In this document: piece by piece, positions 33,640 through 40,865 of the stretch
Numbering within the stretch: position 1 is the stretch's first letter
Layout of the letters: each line of letters begins with the position of its first letter
Origin: Mucilaginibacter sp.
Lineage (GTDB): Bacteria > Bacteroidota > Bacteroidia > Sphingobacteriales > Sphingobacteriaceae
Direction: 5' to 3'
Length of the DNA: 40,865 nucleotides
Assembly (NCBI GenBank): GCA_028288285.1
Contig: JAQBNZ010000061.1
Coordinates: 1 to 40,865, forward strand
Program-made: the position numbers and the translations under genes
Notes under the pieces: generated by a model
The model's database searches: none
The model's input: the letters and a program-made list of their open reading frames with translations, nothing else
Told to the model about the DNA's origin: nothing

Positions 33640-34545
33640 CTAAAAATAGCCCCCTTTTTTCCTGTCTTCCATGGCTGCCTCACTTACTTTATCATCCATA
33701 CGGGCGCCACGCTCGCTTATTTTTGATGATGCTATTTCATTAATTATATCATCTATCTCAAACGCGTATGATTCCACAGCGGCGGTACAGGTCATATCGC
33801 CAACGGTACGGAAACGCACATTTTTGTTCTCAATTATATCCTCCTCATCCATGTTTAAAAATGGAGAAGCAGCCATTAACTGGCCATTACGGGTAATACA
33901 ATCACGTTTGTGGGCAAAGTAGATGGATGGTAAAGGAATGTTTTCCCTGCGGATGTAGTTCCACACATCCAATTCAGTCCAGTTACTTATCGGAAACACG
34001 CGTACGTTCTCCCCCTTATGAATTTTCCCGTTGTAAATGTCCCACAACTCGGGGCGCTGGCGTTTAGGGTCCCACTGGCCAAACTCATCACGTACCGAAA
34101 ATATACGCTCCTTGGCGCGGGCCTTTTCCTCATCGCGGCGGGCGCCACCTATGCAGGCATCAAACTGGTATTTAGCAATAGTATCTAAAAGGGTAACGGT
34201 TTGCAGGGCATTCCTGCTGGCGTTCTTTCCTTTTTGTTCAATAACTTTGCCTTCATTAATACTGTCCTGTACATGGCCTACAATCAGCTTTTCGCCAATG
34301 CGGGCTATCATTTCATCACGATAGGTGATGGTTTCCACAAAGTTATGACCGGTATCAATATGCACCAGCGGAAAAGGGAACTTACCCGGGCGAAAGGCTT
34401 TTTCGGCCAGCCGTACCAGGGTAATAGAATCTTTACCGCCAGAAAATAACAGCGCAGGTTTTTCAAATTGCCCTGCTACTTCGCGCAAAATATAAATGGC
34501 CTCTGCCTCTAATTCATCCAGGTAATCTAACCGGTATTTGCTCAT
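33640..34545 (-). CDS. cysD: Sulfate adenylyltransferase subunit 2
   Basis: A 301-aa ATP-sulfurylase catalytic subunit of the PP-loop family, forming APS from ATP and sulfate with CysN. The PP-loop is LLFSGGKDSITL (Ser35-Ser40). HIDTGHNFVETI, CIGGARRDEEKARAKER, FPISNWTELDVWNYI and FAHKRDCITRNGQ match CysD, and the C-terminal RMDDKVSEAAMEDRKKGGYF is the usual ending. It overlaps the cysH stop by 4 bp, so the two are translationally coupled. Confidence 0.95.
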   Translation of the reverse strand: MSKYRLDYLDELEAEAIYILREVAGQFEKPALLFSGGKDSITLVRLAEKAFRPGKFPFPLVHIDTGHNFVETITYRDEMIARIGEKLIVGHVQDSINEGKVIEQKGKNASRNALQTVTLLDTIAKYQFDACIGGARRDEEKARAKERIFSVRDEFGQWDPKRQRPELWDIYNGKIHKGENVRVFPISNWTELDVWNYIRRENIPLPSIYFAHKRDCITRNGQLMAASPFLNMDEEDIIENKNVRFRTVGDMTCTAAVESYAFEIDDIINEIASSKISERGARMDDKVSEAAMEDRKKGGYF

Positions 34546-35261
34546 TCTTTTAAATCATTTAGTTCAATTGCATGCAGTCCGCATTCTTTTTTGGATTGGT
34601 CTTCCCACCACCAGCGCCCGGCCCTAAAATCTTCGCCGGGTTGTACCGCCCTTGTGCAGGGCAGGCAGCCTATACTTGGGAAACCCTTGTCATGCAATGT
34701 ATTGTACGGTATATTGTATTGTTTTATGAATGCTTTAACCTCATCTAAAGTCCAGCTAAAAATAGGGTGAAACTTAATAAGCTGATTGCCTTCGTCCCAT
34801 TCCACGTTGTGCATTTCTTCGCGGTTAGGTGATTGCTCTGCACGGATGCCGGTTATCCAGCACTTGTTGCCTGTTAAAGCACGGCGCAATGGCTCTATCT
34901 TACGTATGCCACAGCATTCTTTACGATTCTCTACCGATTCATAAAAACTGTTAGGACCTTTGGCGTTTACCATCTCTTCTAACAGGTGATGAACAGGATA
35001 GTAGGCATGTACCGGCTTACCGTAAATTTCCATAGTGCGATTCCAAACATAATAAGTTTCGGGGAATAGTCTTCCGGTTTCCAGTGTAAAAACTTTTATA
35101 GGGATATTATTAGCGAATATCATGTGCGTAATAGCCTGATCCTCCCAGCCAAAGCTGGTAGAAAATACTATTTCGCCCGGAAATTGCTCTGCCAGTGCCT
35201 GTAAAGCGGCAACGGGATCTTTTCCCTCAATCAATTGCGATATGTATGTAGTATCTGCCAC
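34542..35261 (-). CDS. cysH: Adenylylsulfate (APS) reductase
   Basis: A 239-aa reductase that turns APS into sulfite. The two cysteine pairs that bind a [4Fe-4S] cluster are Cys116-Cys117 (KECCGIRK) and Cys199-Cys202 (GCLPCTR), which mark APS-type rather than PAPS-type reductases; the absence of an APS kinase gene agrees. The catalytic Cys is Cys227 in KKECGLH near the end. STSFGWEDQAI is the nucleotide-binding loop. It shares one base with the upstream fusion gene (35261) and 4 bp with cysD. Confidence 0.94.
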   Translation of the reverse strand: MADTTYISQLIEGKDPVAALQALAEQFPGEIVFSTSFGWEDQAITHMIFANNIPIKVFTLETGRLFPETYYVWNRTMEIYGKPVHAYYPVHHLLEEMVNAKGPNSFYESVENRKECCGIRKIEPLRRALTGNKCWITGIRAEQSPNREEMHNVEWDEGNQLIKFHPIFSWTLDEVKAFIKQYNIPYNTLHDKGFPSIGCLPCTRAVQPGEDFRAGRWWWEDQSKKECGLHAIELNDLKE

Positions 35262-36769
35262 TATATTACTTTAATTATAAAATTCATGATGCTGCGCAAA
35301 CTTATTAAAATAACAATAACTGCTACTGAGAACATAATTGCTTTTGCAGATATTTTGTTTGATATGCGTGCTGCTACCGGCGATGCCAATGCACTGCCAA
35401 TTACAAGCCCGGCTACTGCTTCCCAATGAGCTCCGTTGAGCATAGTGATGAAGGTAAGTGAGCTCATGAGCGCTATAAAGAAGCGCGATAATTTTACAGT
35501 ACCTAATGAAAAACGAGGATGACGGCCACCTGCTATAAGGGTAGAAAGCACGATAGAGCCCCAGCCACCACCACCAACGGCATCAATAAAACCACCGCCT
35601 AAACCCAAAAGAGGGATATTTTTAATTTTAGCTGATGTTCTTTTACGGTTAAGGTTAATTGCCTTAAACAGAATAACCAACCCTAATATGAGTGTGTATA
35701 ACGACACAACAGGCTTGGTATACTGGCTATAATGTTCTAATGAGGATAGGAGGTACGCACCTGTAACAGCACCAATAATGCCCGGTAGCAACAACAACTT
35801 AAATAGTTTCCAGTTTACGTTACCCATACGGTAATGCATCCATCCTGCAATACCGTTGCTCATTATCTCTGACAAATGTACACCCATACTTGCCGAAGCA
35901 GGCGGTATGCCCATTGATAACGAAAAGGTTGTTGAAGTAACTCCGTATGACATGCCTATGGCGCCATCTATTAGCGCGAACACAAAACCTGCTACCAGGA
36001 AATAATAAAACAGCGGGTTAACGCCTTCTACATAGGTTCTAAAAACTGGTTCCTTTAGCCATAAAACCGTTAATGCAATACCTAAGAAAACAACAAAAGT
36101 ACCCCAAACAAACAGCATTAATTTTTTATTGCTTGGTGGTTTTTGTTTGCCAACCAATACTGCTGTTACGCGGTTAAGTTCTTTAACTTTATGAGTAAAA
36201 TCGCCTGATAATTGGTTACGGATCTCATTCATTTGCTGTAATGAGGTATCCAGTTCGGCAGGCAGCGCTTCATTTAAAACTTCTTTAAGCCGTTTAGCTA
36301 TAGTTGGCGATTTACCATTGGTGGATATGCCAATTTTAAGGTCGCCTTTTTGTACAATGGAACCCAGGTAGAAATCGCAAAGCTCTGGCTTATCGGCTAC
36401 ATTGATAAGCAGCTTACGATCATGTGCCGATTGGCGTATATAATTATTCAATTCACTATCGTCCGTAGCTGCAATAACAATATCGGCACCATCCAAATCT
36501 GTATCTGAAAATGCTTTTTGAATAATATTAAGTTGCGCATATTCTGCCGCGAGCGTATGTATCTCGGACAAAAAAGTTTTAGAAATAACAGTAACCGCCG
36601 CAGCCGGACTGTTTTGTAGCAGTGCAGTCAGCTTTTCTAAGCCAACATTACCACCGCCAACAAGCACCGTATGCAGGTTATCCAGCTTTAAAAACACAGG
36701 GAACAATTGATTACCCTCCGTCTTTTCCGGCTGAAGATCGGTTGTATTATTCTTGGGCAACAATGTCAT
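35261..36769 (-). CDS. Fusion: siroheme synthase (precorrin-2 dehydrogenase) and TauE/SafE-type permease
   Basis: A 502-aa two-part protein. Residues about 22-210 match the CysG-N/Met8 type precorrin-2 dehydrogenase/ferrochelatase: VFLKLDNLHTVLVGGGNVGL, DGADIVIAATDDSELN, LINVADKPELCDFYLGSIV and GDLKIGISTNGKSPTIAKRL. This half should make sirohydrochlorin and insert iron to give siroheme for sulfite reductase. Residues about 220-502 are a TauE/SafE (TSUP) membrane permease with about eight helices, showing LIDGAIGMSYGVTSTTFSL and LGGGFIDAVGGGGWGSIV. The permease may carry sulfate, sulfite or another sulfur anion. The gene overlaps cobA by 23 bp and cysH by 1 bp. The frame is continuous through the join, so this is a real fusion, not an assembly of two ORFs. 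Confidence 0.88.
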   Translation of the reverse strand: MTLLPKNNTTDLQPEKTEGNQLFPVFLKLDNLHTVLVGGGNVGLEKLTALLQNSPAAAVTVISKTFLSEIHTLAAEYAQLNIIQKAFSDTDLDGADIVIAATDDSELNNYIRQSAHDRKLLINVADKPELCDFYLGSIVQKGDLKIGISTNGKSPTIAKRLKEVLNEALPAELDTSLQQMNEIRNQLSGDFTHKVKELNRVTAVLVGKQKPPSNKKLMLFVWGTFVVFLGIALTVLWLKEPVFRTYVEGVNPLFYYFLVAGFVFALIDGAIGMSYGVTSTTFSLSMGIPPASASMGVHLSEIMSNGIAGWMHYRMGNVNWKLFKLLLLPGIIGAVTGAYLLSSLEHYSQYTKPVVSLYTLILGLVILFKAINLNRKRTSAKIKNIPLLGLGGGFIDAVGGGGWGSIVLSTLIAGGRHPRFSLGTVKLSRFFIALMSSLTFITMLNGAHWEAVAGLVIGSALASPVAARISNKISAKAIMFSVAVIVILISLRSIMNFIIKVI

Positions 36770-37538
36770 AAAATTCCCTGATAGGCTGAAACTTGGGGTG
36801 AAGTGAAACTACTTCGCCAAAAACAATTAAAGCAGGAGAGGTGATATGGTTTTCTTCGGCCACCTCAACAATGGTATCAACCACGCCAACCACTACTTTT
36901 TCATTAGCGGTAGATCCGCTTTGTATTACGGCAACAGGTAACTTGTTTTTGCCTTCATTTTTAAATATCTCAGCAATTTCGGCAAGTTTGTGTATGCCCA
37001 TAAGCACAACAACGGTTGCTTTGGTTTTAGCCGCCTGGTAAAGATCTGCAGATACTTTACCATCGCTGGTTGTACCTGTTACTACCCAAAAGCTTTCGCT
37101 AAGGCCGCGGTGTGTAACCGGTATACCTTGCAAGCCCGGTACGCCAATTGAACTTGATATACCCGGAATAATCTGTGCCGGAATGCTGTAATCTGCAGCA
37201 TGGTCCAGTTCCTCGTATCCACGACCAAACACAAACGGATCGCCGCCTTTTAGCCTTACTACGTGACCGTAATTAAGGGCATAATCAATCATCAGCTTGT
37301 TAATGTTTTCCTGCGAAAATGAATGGTCGCCAGAGCGTTTACCTACATATACTTTAGTGGCATGTGCGGGAGCAAATTCAAGCAATTCTTCATTAACCAA
37401 AGCATCATACAACACTACATCGGCGGTTTGTAAAGCTTTTATACCTTTTATGGTGATAAGTTCTGCATCGCCTGGGCCTGCGCCAACAAGGGTTATGCGT
37501 GGCTCTTTAACTGAAGTTTTTGTTTGTGTTTGTATCAT
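36747..37538 (-). CDS. cobA: Uroporphyrinogen-III C-methyltransferase (SUMT)
   Basis: A 263-aa SAM-dependent enzyme that methylates uroporphyrinogen III twice to precorrin-2 for siroheme synthesis. Motifs: ITLVGAGPGDAELITIKG, ADVVLYDALVNEELL, VYVGKRSGDH, VVRLKGGDPFVFGRGYEE and IPVTHRGLSESF. Together with the downstream dehydrogenase fusion it completes siroheme synthesis. It overlaps the sulfite reductase stop by 4 bp and the next gene by 23 bp. Confidence 0.95.
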   Translation of the reverse strand: MIQTQTKTSVKEPRITLVGAGPGDAELITIKGIKALQTADVVLYDALVNEELLEFAPAHATKVYVGKRSGDHSFSQENINKLMIDYALNYGHVVRLKGGDPFVFGRGYEELDHAADYSIPAQIIPGISSSIGVPGLQGIPVTHRGLSESFWVVTGTTSDGKVSADLYQAAKTKATVVVLMGIHKLAEIAEIFKNEGKNKLPVAVIQSGSTANEKVVVGVVDTIVEVAEENHITSPALIVFGEVVSLHPKFQPIREFYDIVAQE

Positions 37539-39625
37539 GATAACACTGCCTCTCTTTTATTTTTAACCAATTGCAGAAATTCCGTAGCTTGTTGTAAGTA
37601 TGCTGTAGCAAATTCTTCAGAAGGTTCGTTTTTGTTTATTTGTAATACCAGGTCGCTAAAAGTACCATCAATGGTAATCTCGCCTGTTGAAGTATAGTAA
37701 GTATCAAACTCGCGGATAATGCCCGCTTGTGTGCTGCTATTAACGCTTTTATCAAGCAATAAAGCTTTGGCCCCGCTAATCATTGTATTGTAAGAATGAT
37801 AGATAGCATCGGCCCATAAGCCTTTTGCATAGGCACCGTTGGCCCAGCCCAGTTTCTCGTCGCTTTCATAAAGCAAAGTTGCTACAAGGTCAATTACAAC
37901 ACCGGCGCACTCGCCAACACCTATTGCCGTAGCAAATGTTTCCTGGTGGCCCCAGTCTACAAATTCGTCTTCGGTTAGTGTGCTCAGGTCTGCCAGTGGC
38001 TTTAATAACTGATAAAAATAATCCTTGCCTTTGCTGTCATAATAAGCATGGAAAGTTTCGCCACCAACAGAGTTGGTTTTATAATCATCTAACACTGCTC
38101 TTAATACATGCGTAGCACGTTTAGCCGGGACTTTTATAACTTTTTCGGCTGCACGGCCAACACCATTACCTACCGTTCCGCCACCTAACAATACCTGTAC
38201 AGATGGTAAAACTTTTAAGCCTGATTTTAATGAACTGCCATGAAAACCAATATGCGCCAAGCCATGCTGACCGCAACTGTTCATACAGCCACTAATTTTT
38301 ATCTTAATATCACGATTAAAAATTAGGTCTTCATATTCGTTGTAAATTACATCTTCCAGCACCTTTGATAAGGTCATGCTGTTAGAGATGCCTAAGTTAC
38401 AGGTATCAGTACCCGGACAAGTGGTTACATCTGCAACGCTGTCGAAACCCGGCGCCGCCAGATCTAAAGCCAGCAGGCCTTCATATAACCCAGGCAATGC
38501 CTCCTTACGGACGAACTTTAACAGTAAGCCCTGGTTTTGAGTAACACGAATTTCATCGCCTACAAAAGGTTTAATAGCATCAACTAATGCACGGGCAGTA
38601 TTAGATGGTATATCGCCAACAGGTACTTTAATATATACACCATAAAAGGCGCTTTGCTTTTGCTCAAAAACGTTAGTTGCGAGCCATTGTTCGTATCGCA
38701 GCGGGTTGCTTATCTCCACATCAGGGTAAACTATTTCTGCAGGCAAAGCTGGTTCAGGAACAGTATCGCGGTTAATTGGGTATGTTTTTACTTTTAAAGC
38801 TATGCGTTCTTCTTTAGCTAATCGCAATACTTCATCCAAACCAATTTTTTGGATAAGGTATTTCATACGGGCCTTATTACGGTTATTGCGTTCGCCGTAA
38901 CGGTCAAACACACGTATTATGGCTTCTATGTAAGGTATCAGCTCATCTTCCGGAAGGAAATCTTCTACAGCGCTTGCCAGTAAAGGCTGGGCACCAAGTC
39001 CGCCGCCTAATAAAACCTTAAAGCCACGCTCGCCATTTTCTTTAAGCTTGGGTATCAAGCCCACATCATGGATATAGGCAAACGCGGTATCAGCATCGCT
39101 TGATGAAAAAGATATCTTGAATTTGCGACCCATATCCTGACAGATAGGGTTACGCAAAAAATATTCAAACGTTGCCTGTGCATAAGGCGATACATCAAAC
39201 GGTTCCTGCGGATCAACGCCGGAGGCAGGAGAAGAAGTTACATTTCTTACCGTATTACCGCATGCTTCGCGCAGGGTTATATCGTCACGCTCCAAATCGG
39301 CCCATAGTTGCGGGGTACGATCAAGGCTCACATAATGAATTTGAATATCCTGGCGGGTGGTTAGGTGCAGGTTGCCGCTACCATATTCGTCGGCTATATC
39401 AGCAATTTTTAATAGCTGCTTAAAAGTTACCTTACCAAACGGTAGTTTAATACGCACCATTTGTACGCCGGGCTGCCTTTGGCCATAAACACCACGTGCC
39501 AGACGCAGGCTCCGGAATTTTTCGTCATGTATTTTACCCTCTCTGAATGCCCTAATCTTTCTTTCCAGGTCAATAATATCCTGTTCAACTATGGGGTTCT
39601 CCAGTTCCGTTCTGAAGCTTTGCAT
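37535..39625 (-). CDS. Assimilatory sulfite reductase (siroheme/[4Fe-4S]) with a helical HEPN-like tail
   Basis: A 696-aa member of the nitrite/sulfite reductase hemoprotein family. Residues about 1-530 hold two ferredoxin-like half-domains and siroheme domains; the cluster and siroheme ligands are Cys403, Cys409, Cys447 and Cys451 (CPGTDTC and GCMNSCGQH). LPFGKVTFKQLLKIADIAD and GNLHLTTRQDIQIHYV are family motifs. Residues about 540-690 form an extra helical region (LWADAIYHSYNTMISGAKAL, then TQAGIIREF) that resembles HEPN domains; its role is unknown. Sulfite rather than nitrite is indicated by the cysH/D/N and siroheme genes downstream in the same operon. It is the first large gene, preceded by a Cys leader and attenuator. 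Confidence 0.92.
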   Translation of the reverse strand: MQSFRTELENPIVEQDIIDLERKIRAFREGKIHDEKFRSLRLARGVYGQRQPGVQMVRIKLPFGKVTFKQLLKIADIADEYGSGNLHLTTRQDIQIHYVSLDRTPQLWADLERDDITLREACGNTVRNVTSSPASGVDPQEPFDVSPYAQATFEYFLRNPICQDMGRKFKISFSSSDADTAFAYIHDVGLIPKLKENGERGFKVLLGGGLGAQPLLASAVEDFLPEDELIPYIEAIIRVFDRYGERNNRNKARMKYLIQKIGLDEVLRLAKEERIALKVKTYPINRDTVPEPALPAEIVYPDVEISNPLRYEQWLATNVFEQKQSAFYGVYIKVPVGDIPSNTARALVDAIKPFVGDEIRVTQNQGLLLKFVRKEALPGLYEGLLALDLAAPGFDSVADVTTCPGTDTCNLGISNSMTLSKVLEDVIYNEYEDLIFNRDIKIKISGCMNSCGQHGLAHIGFHGSSLKSGLKVLPSVQVLLGGGTVGNGVGRAAEKVIKVPAKRATHVLRAVLDDYKTNSVGGETFHAYYDSKGKDYFYQLLKPLADLSTLTEDEFVDWGHQETFATAIGVGECAGVVIDLVATLLYESDEKLGWANGAYAKGLWADAIYHSYNTMISGAKALLLDKSVNSSTQAGIIREFDTYYTSTGEITIDGTFSDLVLQINKNEPSEEFATAYLQQATEFLQLVKNKREAVLS

Positions 39626-39652
39626 ATCTATCGCGTATTAAAATTGTTTTAT

Positions 39653-39682
39653 AAAAAAACCCCTTCGCTGTGGCTGAAGAGG
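39653..39682 (-). terminator. Attenuator terminator before the sulfate operon
   Basis: On the minus strand a 7-bp stem CCUCUUC / GAAGGGG (39682-39676 and 39666-39660, one G-U pair) with a 9-base loop is followed by seven U (39659-39653). It stands 27 bp before the sulfite reductase ATG and after the leader ORF, so it can stop transcription before the operon. Confidence 0.75.
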
Positions 39683-39714
39683 CATGTATTTCATTTACAC
39701 ATACTTACAACCAC
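39670..39714 (-). promoter_or_regulatory. Antiterminator pairing that competes with the attenuator
   Basis: On the minus strand, GUGGUUG-U-AAG (39714-39704) can pair with CUUCAGCCAC (39679-39670), 10 pairs with one bulged U and one G-U. The downstream arm takes CUUC from the left arm of the terminator, so the two structures exclude each other. The upstream arm spans the last Trp-Leu-stop codons of the leader ORF, so a ribosome finishing the leader would cover it. A further pairing of ACAGC (39727-39723) with GUUGU (39711-39707) could act as a protector hairpin. Confidence 0.6.
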
Positions 39715-39779
39715 GATCTTTCGCTGTGCATGCAGCAATAAACAAGAATGTTGTTATATGTAAAAGTTGTATGCTTCAT
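39705..39779 (-). CDS. 24-aa leader peptide with tandem cysteine codons (sulfate operon attenuator)
   Basis: The ORF encodes MKHTTFTYNNILVYCC followed by MHSERSWL and a TAA. The Cys codons 15-16 (39737-39732) lie 17 bases upstream of the antiterminator arm. A ribosome stalled there for lack of charged tRNA-Cys would leave that arm free and allow read-through; a ribosome reaching the stop would cover it and let the terminator form. This is the standard layout of an amino-acid attenuator, placed before genes that make sulfide for cysteine. It follows a TATATTTG -7 box ending 10 bases before the ATG, so the ORF may be nearly leaderless. No homologue recalled; function is inference from structure. 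Confidence 0.65.
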   Translation of the reverse strand: MKHTTFTYNNILVYCCMHSERSWL

Positions 39780-39789
39780 TTTTATATTT

Positions 39790-39797
39790 CAAATATA
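39790..39797 (-). promoter_or_regulatory. Candidate -7 promoter box of the sulfate operon
   Basis: On the minus strand it reads TATATTTG, an exact TAnnTTTG match, 10 bases before the leader ATG. Upstream (39798-39950) is AT-rich without a clear -33 TTG at the normal distance, so the assignment is tentative. Confidence 0.45.
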
Positions 39798-39962
39798 TAC
39801 ATACTATAGGGAATTAGTAGAATTTATTTGAAAATATTAAAGTTGTGACAATGGTTTGATTTTTTAACAGCCAAGTTACCCTGATGATATAGATGTTAAA
39901 ATTAATTAAACGGATATTGATGCTGTTTCTTGTATTATTTATGTAAATAACTTAAAACAAAA

Positions 39963-39986
39963 AAGCACTGCTGCAAAGCGGTGCTT
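39963..39986 (-). terminator. Intrinsic terminator of the arginine decarboxylase gene
   Basis: On the minus strand AAGCAC (39986-39981) pairs with GTGCTT (39968-39963), with an inner GCT/AGC pairing, followed by a run of T (plus-strand A-run 39959-39964). It lies 18 bp after the stop codon. Confidence 0.75.
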
Positions 39987-40003
39987 ATATTATTTAATTG
40001 AGT

Positions 40004-40865
40004 TTACGAGGTATAACCCAGTATTTTCAATACCTGTTTACTGTTTTGTTCCTCACCAAAAACCTCAAAGTTAAAGGTTTCATCTCTGTTTCTGCGGATG
40101 ATGACATGCTTGGGTGATGGCAGCAGGCAATGGTGAATACCACCATAACCGCTTAATACTTCCTGATAGGCACCTGTGTTAAAGAAACCCAAATATTGCA
40201 CCTTACGGGTTTTTGGCATAAACACGCTGTTCATGTGTGCTTCCTGGTTGTAATAATCCTGACCATCGCAGGTAATACCGCCTAAGTTTACGCGCTCGTA
40301 TTCGCTATCCCAGTTGTTAATGGGTAGTAACACATATTTTTGGTTAAGCGCCCAAACATCGGGCAGGTTGGTAATGAATGATCCATCCAGCATCAACCAT
40401 CTTTCGCGGTCGTTCTGTTGCTTGCGGCCTAATACTTTATATAAAATACCTGATGCTTCTGCAACTGTATATTTACCAAATTCTGTAATGATATCCGGCT
40501 CCATGGTATCGTTTTCGGCACATATTTCTTTTATACGGCTCACAATTTCGTTGATAATGTACTCATAATCAAAATCAAAATCCAATGAGTCTTTAAAAGG
40601 CATGCCACCGCCAATATCCAATGTATCAAGTGCAGGATTTATTTTTTTAAACTTGCAGTAAAGCGTAACATATTTTTCCAGCTCGTTCCAGTAATATGGC
40701 GTATCTGAAATACCCGAGTTTATAAAGAAATGCAACAGCTTAACCTGAAAGTTAGGGTTCTTTTCAATTTTATTATGATAGAAATCAATAATGTCTTCCA
40801 TCCGTATACCTAAGCGCGAGGTATAAAACTGTGAGTCGGGCTGTTCTTCAGCAGCTATACGAATA
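40004..40865 (-). CDS. speA: Biosynthetic arginine decarboxylase, C-terminal part (partial)
   Basis: The frame runs off the right edge of the window, so the 5' end is missing; about 286 residues are visible, starting IRIAAEEQPDSQFYTSRLGI on the minus strand. The enzyme converts arginine to agmatine for polyamine synthesis, using PLP. Seen here are the TLDIGGGMPFKDS phosphate-binding loop of the alanine-racemase-like barrel, EFGKYTVAEASGILYKVLG, and the LGGITCDGQDYYNQE segment, whose Cys-Asp lies in the active site of the fold III decarboxylases. The C-terminus fits the form common in Bacteroidota (about 465 aa). The ATG at 40801 is internal. Confidence 0.85.
   Translation of the reverse strand, partial: IRIAAEEQPDSQFYTSRLGIRMEDIIDFYHNKIEKNPNFQVKLLHFFINSGISDTPYYWNELEKYVTLYCKFKKINPALDTLDIGGGMPFKDSLDFDFDYEYIINEIVSRIKEICAENDTMEPDIITEFGKYTVAEASGILYKVLGRKQQNDRERWLMLDGSFITNLPDVWALNQKYVLLPINNWDSEYERVNLGGITCDGQDYYNQEAHMNSVFMPKTRKVQYLGFFNTGAYQEVLSGYGGIHHCLLPSPKHVIIRRNRDETFNFEVFGEEQNSKQVLKILGYTS

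Noticed and set aside
39626-39800. SAM or other riboswitch before sulfite reductase
   Set aside because: No known riboswitch core was recognised; the leader ORF with Cys codons and a terminator/antiterminator explains the structure better.
1-40865. tRNA, rRNA genes or transposases
   Set aside because: No cloverleaf-like segment, rRNA-like sequence or transposase motif was recognised anywhere in the window.

Overview
The window looks like a chromosomal segment from a Bacteroidota bacterium, most likely Sphingobacteriaceae (Mucilaginibacter/Pedobacter-like). The evidence is a PorP/SprF protein paired with a gliding-motility C-terminal-domain adhesin (type IX secretion), TonB receptors with a carboxypeptidase-like N-terminal domain, promoter -7 boxes of the TAnnTTTG type, and the gene families present. 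Genus assignment is inference.

Layout. (1) 1-2964: the 3' end of purL, a small VOC/glyoxalase gene, then a foreign-looking minus-strand pair (a DUF3289-like toxin-type protein and a lipoprotein that may be its immunity partner). The pair is closed by a second copy of the last 132 bp of the VOC gene. (2) 2965-15102: a minus-strand exopolysaccharide operon. In transcription order it holds a response regulator, a receiver-fused sugar-phosphate transferase, a short TolC-like protein, a Wzz/BY-kinase, a 45-aa membrane peptide, an O-antigen ligase/polymerase, an acetyltransferase, a flippase, a broken glycosyltransferase remnant, a GT2 glycosyltransferase and a single-module NRPS (A-T-TE). (3) 15400-21342: a gluconokinase-like FGGY kinase convergent with a cell-surface block (CHU_C adhesin, PorP-like protein, two uncharacterised proteins). 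(4) 21448-28706: housekeeping genes topA, mnmA, a Rieske/DUF2231 protein, proA and proB, with a composite intergenic repeat at about 25270-25500. (5) 28877-31930: a stand-alone TonB-dependent receptor preceded by a tiny ORF ending in four cysteine codons. (6) 32191-39779: an assimilatory sulfate reduction operon (sulfite reductase, SUMT, siroheme-synthase/TauE fusion, cysH, cysD, cysN) preceded by a 24-aa leader ORF with tandem Cys codons, an intrinsic terminator and a competing antiterminator. (7) 40004-end: partial arginine decarboxylase.

The most interesting signal is regulatory. Two short cysteine-codon ORFs, both placed only a few bases after a Bacteroidota-type -7 box, precede the sulfate-assimilation operon and the neighbouring TonB receptor. 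The first has all the parts of a classical ribosome-mediated attenuator that senses charged tRNA-Cys. The second suggests that the receptor is also controlled by cysteine supply and may import a sulfur source. Both ORFs are far too short for normal gene calling. A second lead is the inserted toxin/immunity-like pair flanked by the duplicated VOC 3' end. A third is the glycine-like A-T-TE protein at the end of the exopolysaccharide operon.
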